A stretch of 64,000 nt of DNA, from the NCBI GenBank assembly GCA_011033025.1, contig WFMF01000256.1:62001-126000 (forward strand), in the 5' to 3' direction. Shown here one piece after another: positions 23,125-33,262 of this stretch. Position numbers and translations under genes: made by a program. The DNA comes from Beroe forskalii (taxonomy: Eukaryota; Ctenophora; Nuda; Beroida; Beroidae). The notes under the pieces are model-generated. The model searched no databases. It was not told where the DNA came from and saw only the letters and a program-made list of their open reading frames with translations. Numbering within the stretch: position 1 is the stretch's first letter; the number at the start of each line of letters is the position of its first letter.

Positions 23125-23636
23125 TCATAAGACCTGTTCTAGACAGGAGCTCTCAGGGGCTATAGCCCGAGCTATAGCTCGGGTCAGAGTTACTTTCTAT
23201 ACAGGGTGACCCTTTACGCTGACCCGGGATATCGTCCGATACAAAATTCTTTCTAGACAGGGCTGCTCGAGCTATAGCTCCTGTCAGCTTACGCATAGTG
23301 TCACGTGTGCAAAAAGGTGTAACGTTACAATATCAAATAAGATGATGCGCAACTATGATCTGCTTCCTATTTCGCGTTGTTTTCATGACGCGCACCACGT
23401 GACAGGGTCACGTGTATCAGTGAGAACTATAGCTGGGGTCAGAGTGCTTTCTAGACAGGAATGATAACCCGAACTATAGCCGGAGCTATAGCCGGGGTAA
23501 TACCTCCAACTATTACCCCTCCTATAGCCGGTACTATAGCCGAGGTCATCGAAAAATCCCATTCTAGACAGGCTTGCTCGAGCTATAGCTCGAGCTATAG
23601 CCCCTAAAAAATCCCTGTCTAGAACGGGTCTAAGAC
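23125..23636. mobile_element. TIR element built of CTATAG palindromes
   Basis: The ends share AGACCTGTTCTAGACAGG (left) and the inverse of AGACCCGTTCTAGACAGG (right), followed inward on both sides by AGGGGCTATAGC and CGAGCTATAGCTCG. GAGCTATAGCTC-type palindromes recur near 23180, 23270, 23430, 23475, 23520 and 23580. No coding capacity. It lies in the CNK intron between the two PH exons. Confidence 0.65.
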
Positions 23637-23706
23637 AAATCTAGAAAAATGAAGTGAGAAAATAAGGAAAAACGATTTCAGTAATGCATTTACACTCTGG
23701 ACTTAC

Positions 23707-23923
23707 TTAATCTCGCTGGCAGTAGCAATGTTGAAGCTCGGCAGTGTGATGACGCCCAGAGCTGTGGTGTCTTGGGGTGTTTTGAAGTAGTACAAACAGA
23801 AACCCTTCAAAACGAACCACCTCCTCCGCCAGTTTCGGGGCGTTAGACCACTTCCTCCCAACTTCATTAGCCAGCCCTCGCACGCATTGGGGTACAGAGA
23901 CTTGCAGGATACGTTGGTATCCC
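23707..23923 (-). CDS. cnk: CNK homologue, PH domain N-terminal half
   Basis: Starting after CCTCAG at 23924, the exon reads DTNVSCKSLYPNACEGWLMK, then RNWRRRWFVLKGFCLYYF, TALGVITLPSF and ASEIK before the donor GTAAGT. This is beta strands 1-4 of a PH domain; the C-K...CEGWL signature and RWFVLK match the CNK family. The apparent longest open frame over this DNA is a different one and is not the coding frame. Entry phase 1 fits the exon at 26152, exit phase 2 fits 22997. The first 35 bases of the exon and the preceding acceptor are part of a 56-bp tandem repeat. Confidence 0.9.
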
Positions 23924-24256
23924 CTGAGGTTATAAGGGTTAGTTGGGGTACAGAGACTTGCAGGAAACGTTGGTATCCCCTGAGGTTGCAAGGGTTAGTT
24001 GGGGTACAGAGACTTGCAGGATACGTTGGTATCCCCTGAGGTTATGAGGGTTAGTTGTGGTATAGAGACTTGAAGGATACGTTGGTATCCCCTGAGGTTG
24101 CAAGGGTTAGTTGGGGTACAGAGACTTGCAGGATACGTTGGTATCCCCTGAGGTTATGAGGGTTAGTTGTGGTATAGACTCTTGAAGGATACGTTGGTAT
24201 CCCCTGAGGTTATAAGGGTTAGTTGGGGTACAGAGACTTGCAGGATACGTTGGTAA
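23889..24256 (-). repeat. 56-bp minisatellite repeating a 3' splice site
   Basis: About 6.5 copies of a 56-bp unit start at 23889, 23945, 24001, 24057, 24113, 24169 and 24225. On the minus strand each unit reads AACTAACCC (branch-point-like), a short AT stretch, CCTCAG (acceptor), then the first exonic bases GGGATACCAACGTATCC and GCAAGTCTCTGTACCCC. The copy nearest the exon is used to start the PH domain. All units keep the AG acceptor and nearly all keep the CTAAC word. Confidence 0.92.
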
Positions 24257-24583
24257 GGTTACTTAGGACTGGTCAATTGTTGAATACGATGTCATAGGAT
24301 ATTAAAGCTTCTGAGACGTCTCGGTGGTAGGTATTGTTATGAGAATTAGTGATTAGGGTTTGCATTATCGGATCAAAATTTCTAATCGGCAATAGTCCAT
24401 AATTTTTCATAATTATCGCCGATACCGATAACTATCACCGAAACAATTTTAACCTCATTTTTCGAACTGATATGAGGTTTAGAATTGGCCGCTATTAATG
24501 AAACATTATATAACTATGTTTTGTTTTGCTTTGCTATACTGAATCGACGGTACGAAGGAGGTTGAAGTTGTTGAAAAAACGTA

Positions 24584-25512
24584 TAACGGGTGATGACTAA
24601 TTATCTGGAATTATTTCAATGTATTCTTGCGGGCAAATAAAGATCATGTTAGAGCTCAGATGTGGTTATTCTGGACCTAAAAAGCCTGCTGATTCAGAAT
24701 AACACCATGAGAAAATTTTACAACCCTGTTTTCCCATGCTGCTGGCCGATTTGTTTGAGAAGGTACAAAAAAATCTTGCACAAATTCAAAGATTGACTTC
24801 CTTACATATGATTGGAATATTGCATACAGGAGCATTCCCATCAGTTGCCATGAACTTCGTTAGCTGAGGCACTAATTAAGACCTCTACATGCATTTTTTG
24901 TTGAATATCGAGAAAATTCTTAGATTTTAGAGCTAAAATCATGCCAAATTTCTGGAAAAAGGTATGTGTTTTTTTTGCTACACCAGGCCTTAAGAAAGTC
25001 TTAGAACAGGACCTAGGTGGTCTAAACACTCAGATTTGATGGCAGGGACCTCATTAAACATAACCCATTTCTTTGGACCACTTCCATTATTGGTATGCAG
25101 AATTCTGGACTAACGATTACCCAAAATCACAGTTTTATCAAGGTGAAATTATCCTAGAATTGACGATTTTAAACACGTTTTAGGTACCATGGGGTCACCA
25201 CTGGATAAGTTAGTGATGCTACTTACTGCAGTCACTCTTGAGACCCTCCTGCTCAGAATCATCCCATAGTAAGGCTTAAATAACACTTTTGGAGATAATT
25301 ATTGCCTTTGAAATTTTGTGCAAGATTTTTTTGTACCTTCTCAAACTAATCGGCCTGTAGCATGGGAAGACAGGGTTGTAAAATTTTCTCATGATGTTAT
25401 TCTGAATCAGCAGGCTTTTTAGGTTAGAATAACCACATCTTTTGCTTTGCTATATGAATCGACGGCCTAAAAGAGGTTGAAATAATTCCAGATAAATAGT
25501 CATCACCCGTTA
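24584..25512. mobile_element. TIR element, about 930 bp
   Basis: TAACGGGTGATGACTA and TTATCTGGAATTATTTCAA at the left are matched inverted at 25477-25512. A second inner inverted pair of about 130 bp (24658-24793 against 25308-25440) contains CCTGCTGATTCAGAATAACA. A segment with TTTTGCTTTGCTATA lies just outside the left TIR (24525) and also inside the right end (25440), hinting at an older, larger element. No transposase frame. Intronic to CNK. Confidence 0.65.
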
Positions 25513-26151
25513 ATCTAAAATCATAAAATGAGAATAATTCCATTAATCTGCACAAACCGAGAATGGCGGATGAAGATCGGGACGGTTTCTTGTTTTTCTT
25601 CTTTTTGAGTGTTCCATTTTCATCGAGATCTGCAAGCGAAAACCGGATATTCTTTGGTAACGTGGCGCTTTTAATGTCACCTACCAAAAACAGTCAGCGT
25701 AACATAACCAGCAAATTAGGAACAAGCATGATGGACATACCGCAATCAAAACGGGGAGATAAACGGGATAAAACATGCATTAAATACTGAATCATATGGT
25801 ACATTATTAAACTGTGCTTTATGTTACAAAGTTCATGCTGAATATAACAAAGAGTTATGATTATAGATACATTTGAAATCAGGGAAATTTCATTCGAAAA
25901 TAGGGCTTCCATGACGGATTTTGGAACATGATATTGATATGTTTGATCGTTTCATTATTCTGAGCAAATCAAGGACACACAGCCGTCGTATGATTAGCAA
26001 GTTAACAAATATTACTTCTTACTATGGCCCAATGGGCTGAACTTGGAAACATACACCTAACGGCTTAATATTTAATAAACGCTTTAAAGCGAAACACTGA
26101 CATCAGAAACCTAATTACCACGACCAGGATAAGAAATAAAGTTCAACTCAC
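25513..26151 (-). other. CNK intron, no feature recognised
   Basis: AT-rich, no supported exon, array or inverted repeat. Confidence 0.4.
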
Positions 26152-26292
26152 TTGTGATTGACCAGGATGCGCGTTTGTTCTGCCTCTTCCTGTTTTTAGT
26201 GGCAGTATTGTTTTTGTTGGCGTTAGTATCGGGGTGCTGTTTGTTGGGTGAAGTGACGGCTGTGTCCACTGGGATCTTGTGTACTACGCCTC
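26152..26292 (-). CDS. cnk: CNK homologue, basic linker exon before PH
   Basis: Between CCAATCCTAG and GTGAGT, 141 nt encode GVVHKIPVDTAVTSPNKQHP, then an Asn/Lys/Arg-rich stretch NRKRQNKRASWSI. Phase 1 at both ends fits its neighbours (26704 and 23923) and leads into DTNVSCK. A basic stretch just before SCK...CEGW also occurs in vertebrate CNK2. No domain is recognised; this is a charged linker that may aid membrane contact (inference). The opposite strand has a longer open frame (26154-26393) that is not supported. Confidence 0.7.
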
Positions 26293-26510
26293 CTAGGATT
26301 GGGAGGAGAGAGGGTTTAGAGGGGGTTAGAGAAGAGGTAAAGAGGGGGCAGGAGGGTTTAGAAGGGGTTAGAGAAGGGTTAAAGAGAGAGTAGGAGGGTT
26401 AAGAGGGGTTAGAGAAGGGGTAAAGAGAGTAGGAGGGGTTTAGAGGGGATTAGGAAAGGGATAAGAAGAAGGTGGAGGGGGTTAGTGAAGGGGTAAGGAG
26501 ATAAGGAAGG
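26293..26510 (-). repeat. Pyrimidine and branch-point array upstream of a 3' splice site
   Basis: On the minus strand this is a string of CCCCTTCTCTAACCCC and CTCTAAACCCTCCTACTC-type units of roughly 20-30 bp, running directly into CTCCTCCCAATCCTAG, the acceptor of the exon at 26292. Many units carry CTAAC or CTAAA, which resemble branch-point sequences. Confidence 0.75.
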
Positions 26511-26703
26511 GTTTATCTAGGTTCAATGAGGTAAAGGTAAAAGGATAGCCCAAAGATTGAGCGATAGTTATAGGAATGCGACGTCTAAGGCGTATGCTTA
26601 TCGAGAATGACTTGTTACTTAAGTTTGTACACATGCATAATCACATGCATATTGTAGGTATTATAAAATCCTTCAAACACTTCTGCGGCTGAATTCGACC
26701 CAC

Positions 26704-26834
26704 CTATAACTACAGTAGTGCAGATGCTCTCCTTGGAGACAGGGAAGTTCTTGAACTCGCCCACGTCCTCAGCAGGCGTTGTACGCCGGGTGGGAAGTGT
26801 CTTAGTGCTCAGCGTCGAATGGTTCGTTACTTCG
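26704..26834 (-). CDS. cnk: CNK homologue, linker exon
   Basis: After the strong acceptor CATCTTCCCCCGCAG the exon reads EVTNHSTLSTKTLPTRRTTP, then AEDVGEFKNFPVSKESIC and TTVVI, ending ATAG/GTGGGT. Entry phase 2 fits 30035 and exit phase 1 fits 26292. No domain recognised; composition is that of a flexible Ser/Thr-rich linker between PDZ and PH. A 21-bp tandem duplication CAGGAATTTAAAATGAATTT lies 10-50 bp upstream of the acceptor and offers two decoy AGs. Confidence 0.72.
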
Positions 26835-26984
26835 CTGCGGGGGAAGATGTGTAAATTCATTTTAAATTCCTGTAAATTCATTTTAAATTCCTGGACGTGC
26901 TGACTATAGAAATGAAACATGCCGAATCAATTAATTTAATTTTCATCAAAAGAGACAGAAATCTTTCCCCTTTACATAATGAGA

Positions 26985-28768
26985 CGGGGGAGATTCAGGT
27001 ACTAAGTTGCAGACACAGGGCCGACGATCCTGCATTTTGGCCTTTTTTTGAGTTGAGACCACCCACCTGTATTTTGGTACCTGGGTACTAAGTGGTTTTG
27101 GCATAAAAAATTAAGACACCCACCCTAAATTTAAGTTTTTGGAGCAGTTCCAGAATAGAAAATTTAATTCCAGACTCTGGTAGTACAAAGGAATCTGAAA
27201 AAGTGCTATTTGAGTATTTGATATTGAAATAGGCACAATTACAATAGTTTCAACCATCATACAACTGAATTCCTCATTTATTTTGTGCCAGGCAAAGTTG
27301 AAATTCGTGCCCACTGCCCTGCAAAATAACCTTGTGGGAAAACATCTTCCCACAGTTATAAGCAATTTTTTATGCTCTTCGGTATTTTGGATTTATTTTG
27401 TCCAGTGAAGGCTTATTCATAATCAATCGACCCAAGCTCTCCTCTCCATTTCATTCCCTTCATTCCTTTTTTATAAAGCCCTAGCCCCTACATTTGGGTG
27501 CGTCGATTATTGTTGTTTTTTTTGAGATAATCATGATGGTGGAATGTTTTTGTTGCTTCATCTGTAATCTGGTTCTAAAATGACTCTGGTAGCAGTTTTT
27601 GAGAACAAAACTGAAGTTTCATGGTTTAACCAGTCATATGATATTTTAGCACGTCATGCTTTTCCAAGTGAAGTTGGAGGTGATTCTTTATCTTTACCTA
27701 CAATCTTTCGAAATAGAGGATATTCCAGCTTGTTTTATAGCTCTGAAAACCCCTAACAGTATCCGAAAACTTTGATTGGGCCCAAGCCAAAAGCATAGAA
27801 TCAAACTTTCGGATTTTGATCGCGTGACTTAGATCACATGATCATGAAAATTAATAAGATGCGTTTTTTAATGTTTACATATAATGAACTTTAGATACTG
27901 CAATCGTTTTGTCAAAATATATAAAAATTAATTTGCGACCTGATAGTGATGAAGTTAAATTTTCCATTTCGGCTAAGGGACGAGAACTAAAATTCTTAAT
28001 ATGGTCACGTGACTAGCTAAGAATTGCCCTAAAATCGCCACTTTAATGATTCCACTCGAAACTTTTGGATCTTTATCAAATTATCAAGGTTTCATAACCA
28101 TTTACCTAACACTTAGGTGTGTTGGTAAAAGTACCTACGTCTAACCCTTTACAGGATTTATGGGTGACTACACCATGTTCGAAGTTTTGTGACCATCTTT
28201 CTAGCTTGCACAGCTCATTGCACATTGAAAATTTAAGTTTCAATTCATGTGAGCACTCGCCATACGAAAGCACTAGGTATTCTTAGAGCGCACCTTAAAA
28301 GTGAGATGTACTTAAAGAGTGAGATATACCAGAATATGTTCATTGTACAAGTGATTAAAACCAAACAAAATTGCTAAATGTTTACAGAATGTTTGGTGGC
28401 CAGGTAGCTCAGTCAGTCGGATTTAGCAATCGAGAAGTTGCTGTTCCTGCTCATTCTAATTTTGTGCTAACGTGCGTGTTATTTGGCTCCAAAATGTATC
28501 GCATTATCTAATTAATGTGTGATCAGGCAGAAAATTAAATTTTGGAGATGAATTTCCCGCAGTTTACGGGGGGAAAGTAAATATTTCACACTCTGATACT
28601 ACGAAATCAGTAGATATCGACGTATTTTAGTACCCAGGTACCAACTGATTTTTCAAATTCCAGCTGATGACCACGTATTTTAGTACCCAGGTACTAAACG
28701 ACATTCGGGGAAAAAATAGACCCACCCACCGGCCCTGTGTCTGCAACTTAGTACCCGAATCTCCCCCG
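26985..28768. mobile_element. TIR element with 7-bp target duplication
   Basis: The ends are CGGGGGAGATTCAGGTACTA and the inverse of CGGGGGAGATTCGGGTACTA; the match continues inward through AGTTGCAGACACAGGGCC. A perfect AATGAGA flanks both sides (26978-26984 and 28769-28775). TACCTGGGTACTAA recurs inside each end. The 1.78-kb body has no transposase frame but includes a tRNA-like A-box stretch (28400-28420). A 7-bp duplication fits few superfamilies (P elements have 7-8); assignment is open. Confidence 0.8.
28400..28450 (+). other. tRNA-like A-box, possible SINE remnant
   Basis: CCAGGTAGCTCAGTCAGTCGG resembles the 5' acceptor/D-arm and A-box of a tRNA gene. No clear B box or complete cloverleaf follows. 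TTAGCTCAGTCAGTA near 31617 is similar. Possibly tRNA-derived SINE remnants. Confidence 0.3.
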
Positions 28769-28933
28769 AATGAGAACATGCTGAGTAATGGATACAGCAA
28801 CCTGCAAAGAAAATGAAAACATTTGAGCCGCGAGGATGCCTTCCGAATTGTGAACTGTAAAATTATTGTAGGTATTTTATGCATCGGTATATTGTGCATT
28901 TGTGGTTATTCTTACTCTTATGTAACATGTTAG

Positions 28934-30075
28934 CTATGCTCACCTGTTAGCATTAGAATTGATGGAAGGTGTGGTAGCTATGCTCACCGGTTAGCATTAG
29001 AATTTATGGAAGGTGTGGTAGCTATGCTCACCTGTTAGCATTAGAATTGATGGAAGGTGTGGTAGATATGCTCACCTGTTAGCATTAGAATTGATGGAAG
29101 GTGTGGTAGCTATGCTCAACTGTTAGCATTATAATTGATGGAAGGTGTGGTAGAGACACTCACCCGTTAGCATTAGAATTGATGGAAGGTGTGGTAGCTA
29201 TGCTCACCTGTTAGCATTAGAATTGATGGAAGGTGTGGTAGCTATGCTCACCTGTTAGCATTAGAATTGATGGAAGGTGTGGTAGCTATGCTCACCTGTT
29301 AGCATTAGAATTGATGGAAGGTGTGGTAGCTATGCTCACCTGTTAGCATTAGAATTGATGGAAGGTGTGGTAGCTATGCTCACCTATTAGCATTAGAATT
29401 GATGGAAGGTGTGGTAGCTATGCTCACCTGTTAGCATTAGAATTGATGGAAGGTGTGGTAGAGACACTCACCCGTTAGCATTAGAATTGATGGAAGGTGT
29501 GGTAGCTATGCTCACCTGTTAGCATTAGAATTGTTGGAGGGTGTGGTAGATATGCTCACCTGTTAGCATTAGAATTGATGGAAGGTGTGGTAGCTATGCT
29601 CACCTGTTAGCATTAGAATTGATGGAGGGTGTGGTAGCTATGCTCACCTGTTAGCATTAGAATTGATGGAAGGTGTGGTAGCTATATACCTGTTAGCATT
29701 AGAATTGATGGAAGGTGTGGTAGAGACACTCACCCGTTAGCATTAGAATTGATGGAAGGTGTGGTAGCTATGCTCACCTGTTAGCATTAGAATTGATGGA
29801 AGGTGTGGTAGATATGCTCACCTGTTAGCATTAGAATTGATGGAAGGTGTGGTAGCTATGCTCACCTGTTAGCATTAGAATTGATGGAAGGTGTGGTACT
29901 CACCCGTTAGCATTAGAATTGATGGAGGGTGTGGTAGCTATGCTCACCTGTTAGCATTAGAATTGATGGAGGTGTGGTAGCTATGCTCACCTGTTAGCAT
30001 CAGAATTGATGGAGGGTGTGGTAGCTATGCTCACCTGTTAGCATTAGAATTGATGGAGGGTGTGGTAGAAATGCT
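28934..30075 (-). repeat. 44-bp minisatellite repeating a 5' splice site
   Basis: About 26 tandem copies of a 44-bp unit. On the minus strand each carries ACCCTCCATCAATTCTAATG, then CTAACAG/GTGAGCATAGC. The first copy is the real end of the CNK exon at 30035 and its donor; every later copy repeats the last ~30 exonic bases and the first ~12 intronic bases. A few units read CTAACGG/GTGAGTGTCTC instead. In the exon frame the unit has TGA right after the junction and is not a multiple of three, so use of a later donor would give a premature stop. Confidence 0.93.
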
Positions 30076-30415
30076 GTATTCTGAGACATTGTTTTCCTCG
30101 TCTGACAGCCCTGCATCGCACTCCTCATTACAGTTGTTATTCTCGTTGAGGTATTGCTCGCAATAAAGCGCAATGTTCTTCACTACATCCGGTTTTTCGG
30201 ACGTCATACTATTCCGGGGGGAAGTGATGCTGTTGCTGCGTGACGTAACGCTGTTTCCACGTGACGTAACGCTGTTACCACGCGACGTAACGCTGTTACC
30301 ACGCGACGTAACGCTGTTGTTAAGGGAGGAGATGAGGTGGCGCTGTTGGGGCGTGAGAGTGGAGTCCATGTCACGTGACTTGTCCAGGTGGTCGGGGGAG
30401 ATGTCGGGCATGCTC
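30035..30415 (-). CDS. cnk: CNK homologue, Ser/Thr-rich repeat linker exon
   Basis: Acceptor TTCCCTCAG, donor AACAG/GTGAGC; 381 nt with phase 2 at both ends. It encodes SMPDISPDHLDKSRDMDS, then four copies of a seven-residue repeat NSVTSRG with variants (SNSITSPRN), then an acidic stretch with Cys (NENNNCNEECDAGLSDEENN) and ISTTPSINSNAN. The heptad is a 21-bp DNA repeat (30235-30315). The Ser/Thr-Arg composition suggests phosphorylation sites; this is inference. No domain recognised. Reading on past the donor gives an immediate stop, which supports splicing here. Confidence 0.78.
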
Positions 30416-31430
30416 CTGAGGGAACGTGGCAAGTAAATAACTTATTATCCTGTAAACATCTCAATTTCTCGGTAATTTACAATCAATTCATAGAAATGAA
30501 ATATCTGTGAAACAGTGCTGCCCTCATAAAATTATGTGATCTGATAGTTAATAATAACATATTGATGATATTCTGACTGCATCAGCCCGGGTATGGAGAC
30601 GCACGATATTGAATCAGAGTTTAATTTAGTAATATATAAGGTAGACTTTAGAATGCCCAACTGACGTTTTATGGTATAAAATCAGAAGCCTTGCCGGACA
30701 GGGCAGTTTTACTATTGCGAAAAAATATCGAGGGAAATCTAAGCGAATGGCTCCCTGATTATGTGTAAAGTTGAATTTCAAGACGAAGTAACTTTTAAAC
30801 CTTCAGAGACAGAAAGTAAATCCTGAAATAATGGTTAAACTGCATCATGATGTCATGTAGAGTGACGCAAAAATAATTGCCGCTAAAAGCAATTATATGC
30901 AACGTCAAAAGCAACTTAATTATTATCGACTTTAATTTATCTTTCTATTAAGTACTTTGAATGATCTAAAATCTTCAAGTGGAAGTGATGGAAGCGATGT
31001 TAAAAGCTCCTACAAAATGTGATTTTATTAAATCTAACTTTAATTTGAGTAGTGTGCACCCCGACTTGACGACTTCCTTGAAATTAATTTCTACAAAATA
31101 TTTAATACAGTTATATTCATAATTCACATATTATTATATCTATAACTGCGCCAGAGCGTCTCCATTATTTATTAAGGGCAACTTAAACCGTTTTAACATT
31201 ATTATTAAACCGTTTTATTATTATAATATTATTTGGTATTTGTTATGTAATGCGGAAGAACATAGGCCTCTTGCGTCAAACTAACCCCATCGAAATTCAA
31301 CCAGTTTTGTTGCAAGTCATTTCCTCGACCGATGGATACTGACAATGAACATCGCGTGATGATCGATATCAGGTAGGAAATAATCAAATCAAGAGAGTGA
31401 GTGTATTGAAAAGAAATCAGCATCGGAATA
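30416..31430 (-). other. CNK intron, no feature recognised
   Basis: AT-rich; nothing supported. Confidence 0.4.
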
Positions 31431-31438
31431 TCCATAAT

Positions 31439-31615
31439 AAAGCAATGTGCCAATAAACAATGTGCCAATGAACAATGTGCCGATGAACAATGTGCCGATG
31501 AACAATGTGCCGATGAACAATGTGCCGATGAACAATGTGCCGATGAACAATGTGCCGATGAACAATGTGCCGATGAACAATGTGCCGATGAACAATGTGC
31601 CGATGAACAATGTGC
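31439..31615. repeat. 15-bp minisatellite
   Basis: About 12 nearly identical copies of AACAATGTGCCGATG, the first two with an A for G change. The repeat keeps all frames open, making false proteins of FIGTL or HRHIV repeats. It is in a CNK intron and not near a recognised splice site. Confidence 0.95.
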
Positions 31616-32097
31616 ATTAGCTCAGTCAGTACACGATAGTACACGCGGGCAACATTTCTCGTACAAAAGTAACGAAACCACACTATCTGATCCCTTGAAC
31701 GAGAACCCAGCGACCAAAAGAGTCCTAGATGTATGAAAACAAGCTAGGTCCTTCTAAAATGTGGAATTATTTCTTCAAGGTTCAAGGTGAAGGGAAGGTC
31801 AAAGGCGTGTTTCCAAGGAGGAATCGTGAATATATGGCTTCATGCACTATAATTTCAATAGTTCAGAATGTGCATCAGGGGGAATACTCGGCATTTTGCC
31901 AACGGTTTTTAACAGGGCGTTAAGACATCGAATGTATACCAAACATATCTCTGTCTGTAATTTTGTGGTGCAAGTCTCATCCCGTGAACTGCACTCTTAT
32001 ATCAAATCACTGACCAATGCTGGTTTCCATGAACTTTTTCATTCCAAGTGTATAGTCACGTGACAACTAATATCCCTTTGGTTTTTTTTTAAAGTTA

Positions 32098-32256
32098 CTA
32101 AAGCTGTAGTATAACTCTACGACCACTATGAAGTGGTCTTACGAATACTCTTGGAAAATTTGCACCAATGAGAAGGCGCGATTTTTGACTGAATGACTTA
32201 CAGTATTCAGACCATATAGTGGTCGTAGAGATACTTCGTAATATGGATTCCATCGT
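32098..32256. mobile_element. Small inverted-repeat element
   Basis: TCTACGACCACTATGAAGTGG near 32116 is matched inverted by GACCATATAGTGGTCGTAGA near 32211. About 150 bp overall, no coding capacity; MITE-like. Target duplication not determined. Confidence 0.5.
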
Positions 32257-32635
32257 GACGTGTAGTGAAATGTATAGTTGTCACGTGACTGCCACAAAAG
32301 ATAAACCGTTCATGGAAGAGCCCCTGGTTATTGCTTTCATCCCACATATTGTAAAGTAATATGCCTATGGTTTTAAAGAATTACTAAAAGTGTAAGATAG
32401 AGCCTAGTAAGGTACTAGAGCCTAGTACCCAACTATACCACTGGAAACAACGTCGCCAAATAAAGTAATAACAGAAATTACCAGCGCAGTGAAATATAAT
32501 GTCAATATTAGAATATAGATTCAATATGCACTTGTAGGGAGTTCAGCGAATCCTCAAAAGATAATTGAAAGTTAGCACCCCATGTCAATTTGGCAAAGTG
32601 CCCAGCAGATTGCTACACCCTTGAAGAGTGGGAAG

Positions 32636-33262
32636 TGACCAAAAGGGGGAATAGGGATATTAAAGTTGTGACCAAAAGGGGGAATAGGGAGTGAAGTTGT
32701 GACCAAAAGGGGAATGAAGAGAAGTAGTGAAATGAAAGGGGAATAGGGAGAAGTTGTGACAGAATAAGGAATGAATAGAGAATGAAGGGGGATTGGGAGT
32801 GAAGGGGGGATAGGGTGAAGAGGGAATAGGGCGAAGAGGGAATAGGGAATGAAGGGGGGATAGAGATGAAGGGGGAATAGGGAGTGAAGGGGGAATAGGG
32901 AGTGAAGAGGGAATAGGGAATGAAGGGGGAATAGGGAGTGAAGGAGGAATTGGGAGTGAAGGGGGAATATGGAGAGCGGGGGATAGGGAGTGAAGGGGGA
33001 ATAGGGAGTGAAGGGGAATAGGGAGTGCGGGGGATAGGGAGTGAAGGAGGAATCTAGGGAGTGAAGAGGGAATAGGGAGTGAAGAGGGAATTGGGAGTGA
33101 AGGGGAATAGGGAATGAAGGTGGAATTGGGAGTGAAGAGGGAATAGGGAATGAAGGGGGAATAGGGAATGAAGGGGGAATAGGGAGTGAAGGGGATAGGG
33201 AATGAAGGGGGATTAGGGAGTGAAGAGGGAATAGGGGTGAAGGGGGAATTGGAAGAGAAGTT
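32636..33262. repeat. GGGAATAGGGAGTGAAG minisatellite
   Basis: A run of about 35 imperfect copies of GGGGGAATAGGGAGTGAA. On the minus strand, the sense strand of CNK, it is a 600-bp pyrimidine tract. No recognised exon follows it, although a weak one could (see findings). Confidence 0.9.

Noticed and set aside
23707-23991. Open frame MQPQGIPTFPASL... over the PH exon
   Set aside because: Wrong frame. The frame one base away gives the PH domain and fits both splice phases.
23889-24256. CRISPR-like array
   Set aside because: Units are contiguous without spacers, in a eukaryotic intron; it is a minisatellite.
26154-26393. Plus-strand open frame with a hydrophobic stretch (LFLVAVLFLLALVSG)
   Set aside because: It lies opposite a CNK exon with matching phases and runs into a low-complexity array; the hydrophobic segment is the complement of Lys/Asn-rich codons.
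28934-30075. CRISPR-like array or satellite centromere
   Set aside because: No spacers, a single 1.1-kb block, and the unit overlaps an exon end.
31612-31640. tRNA gene
   Set aside because: Only an A-box-like word; no B box or cloverleaf.
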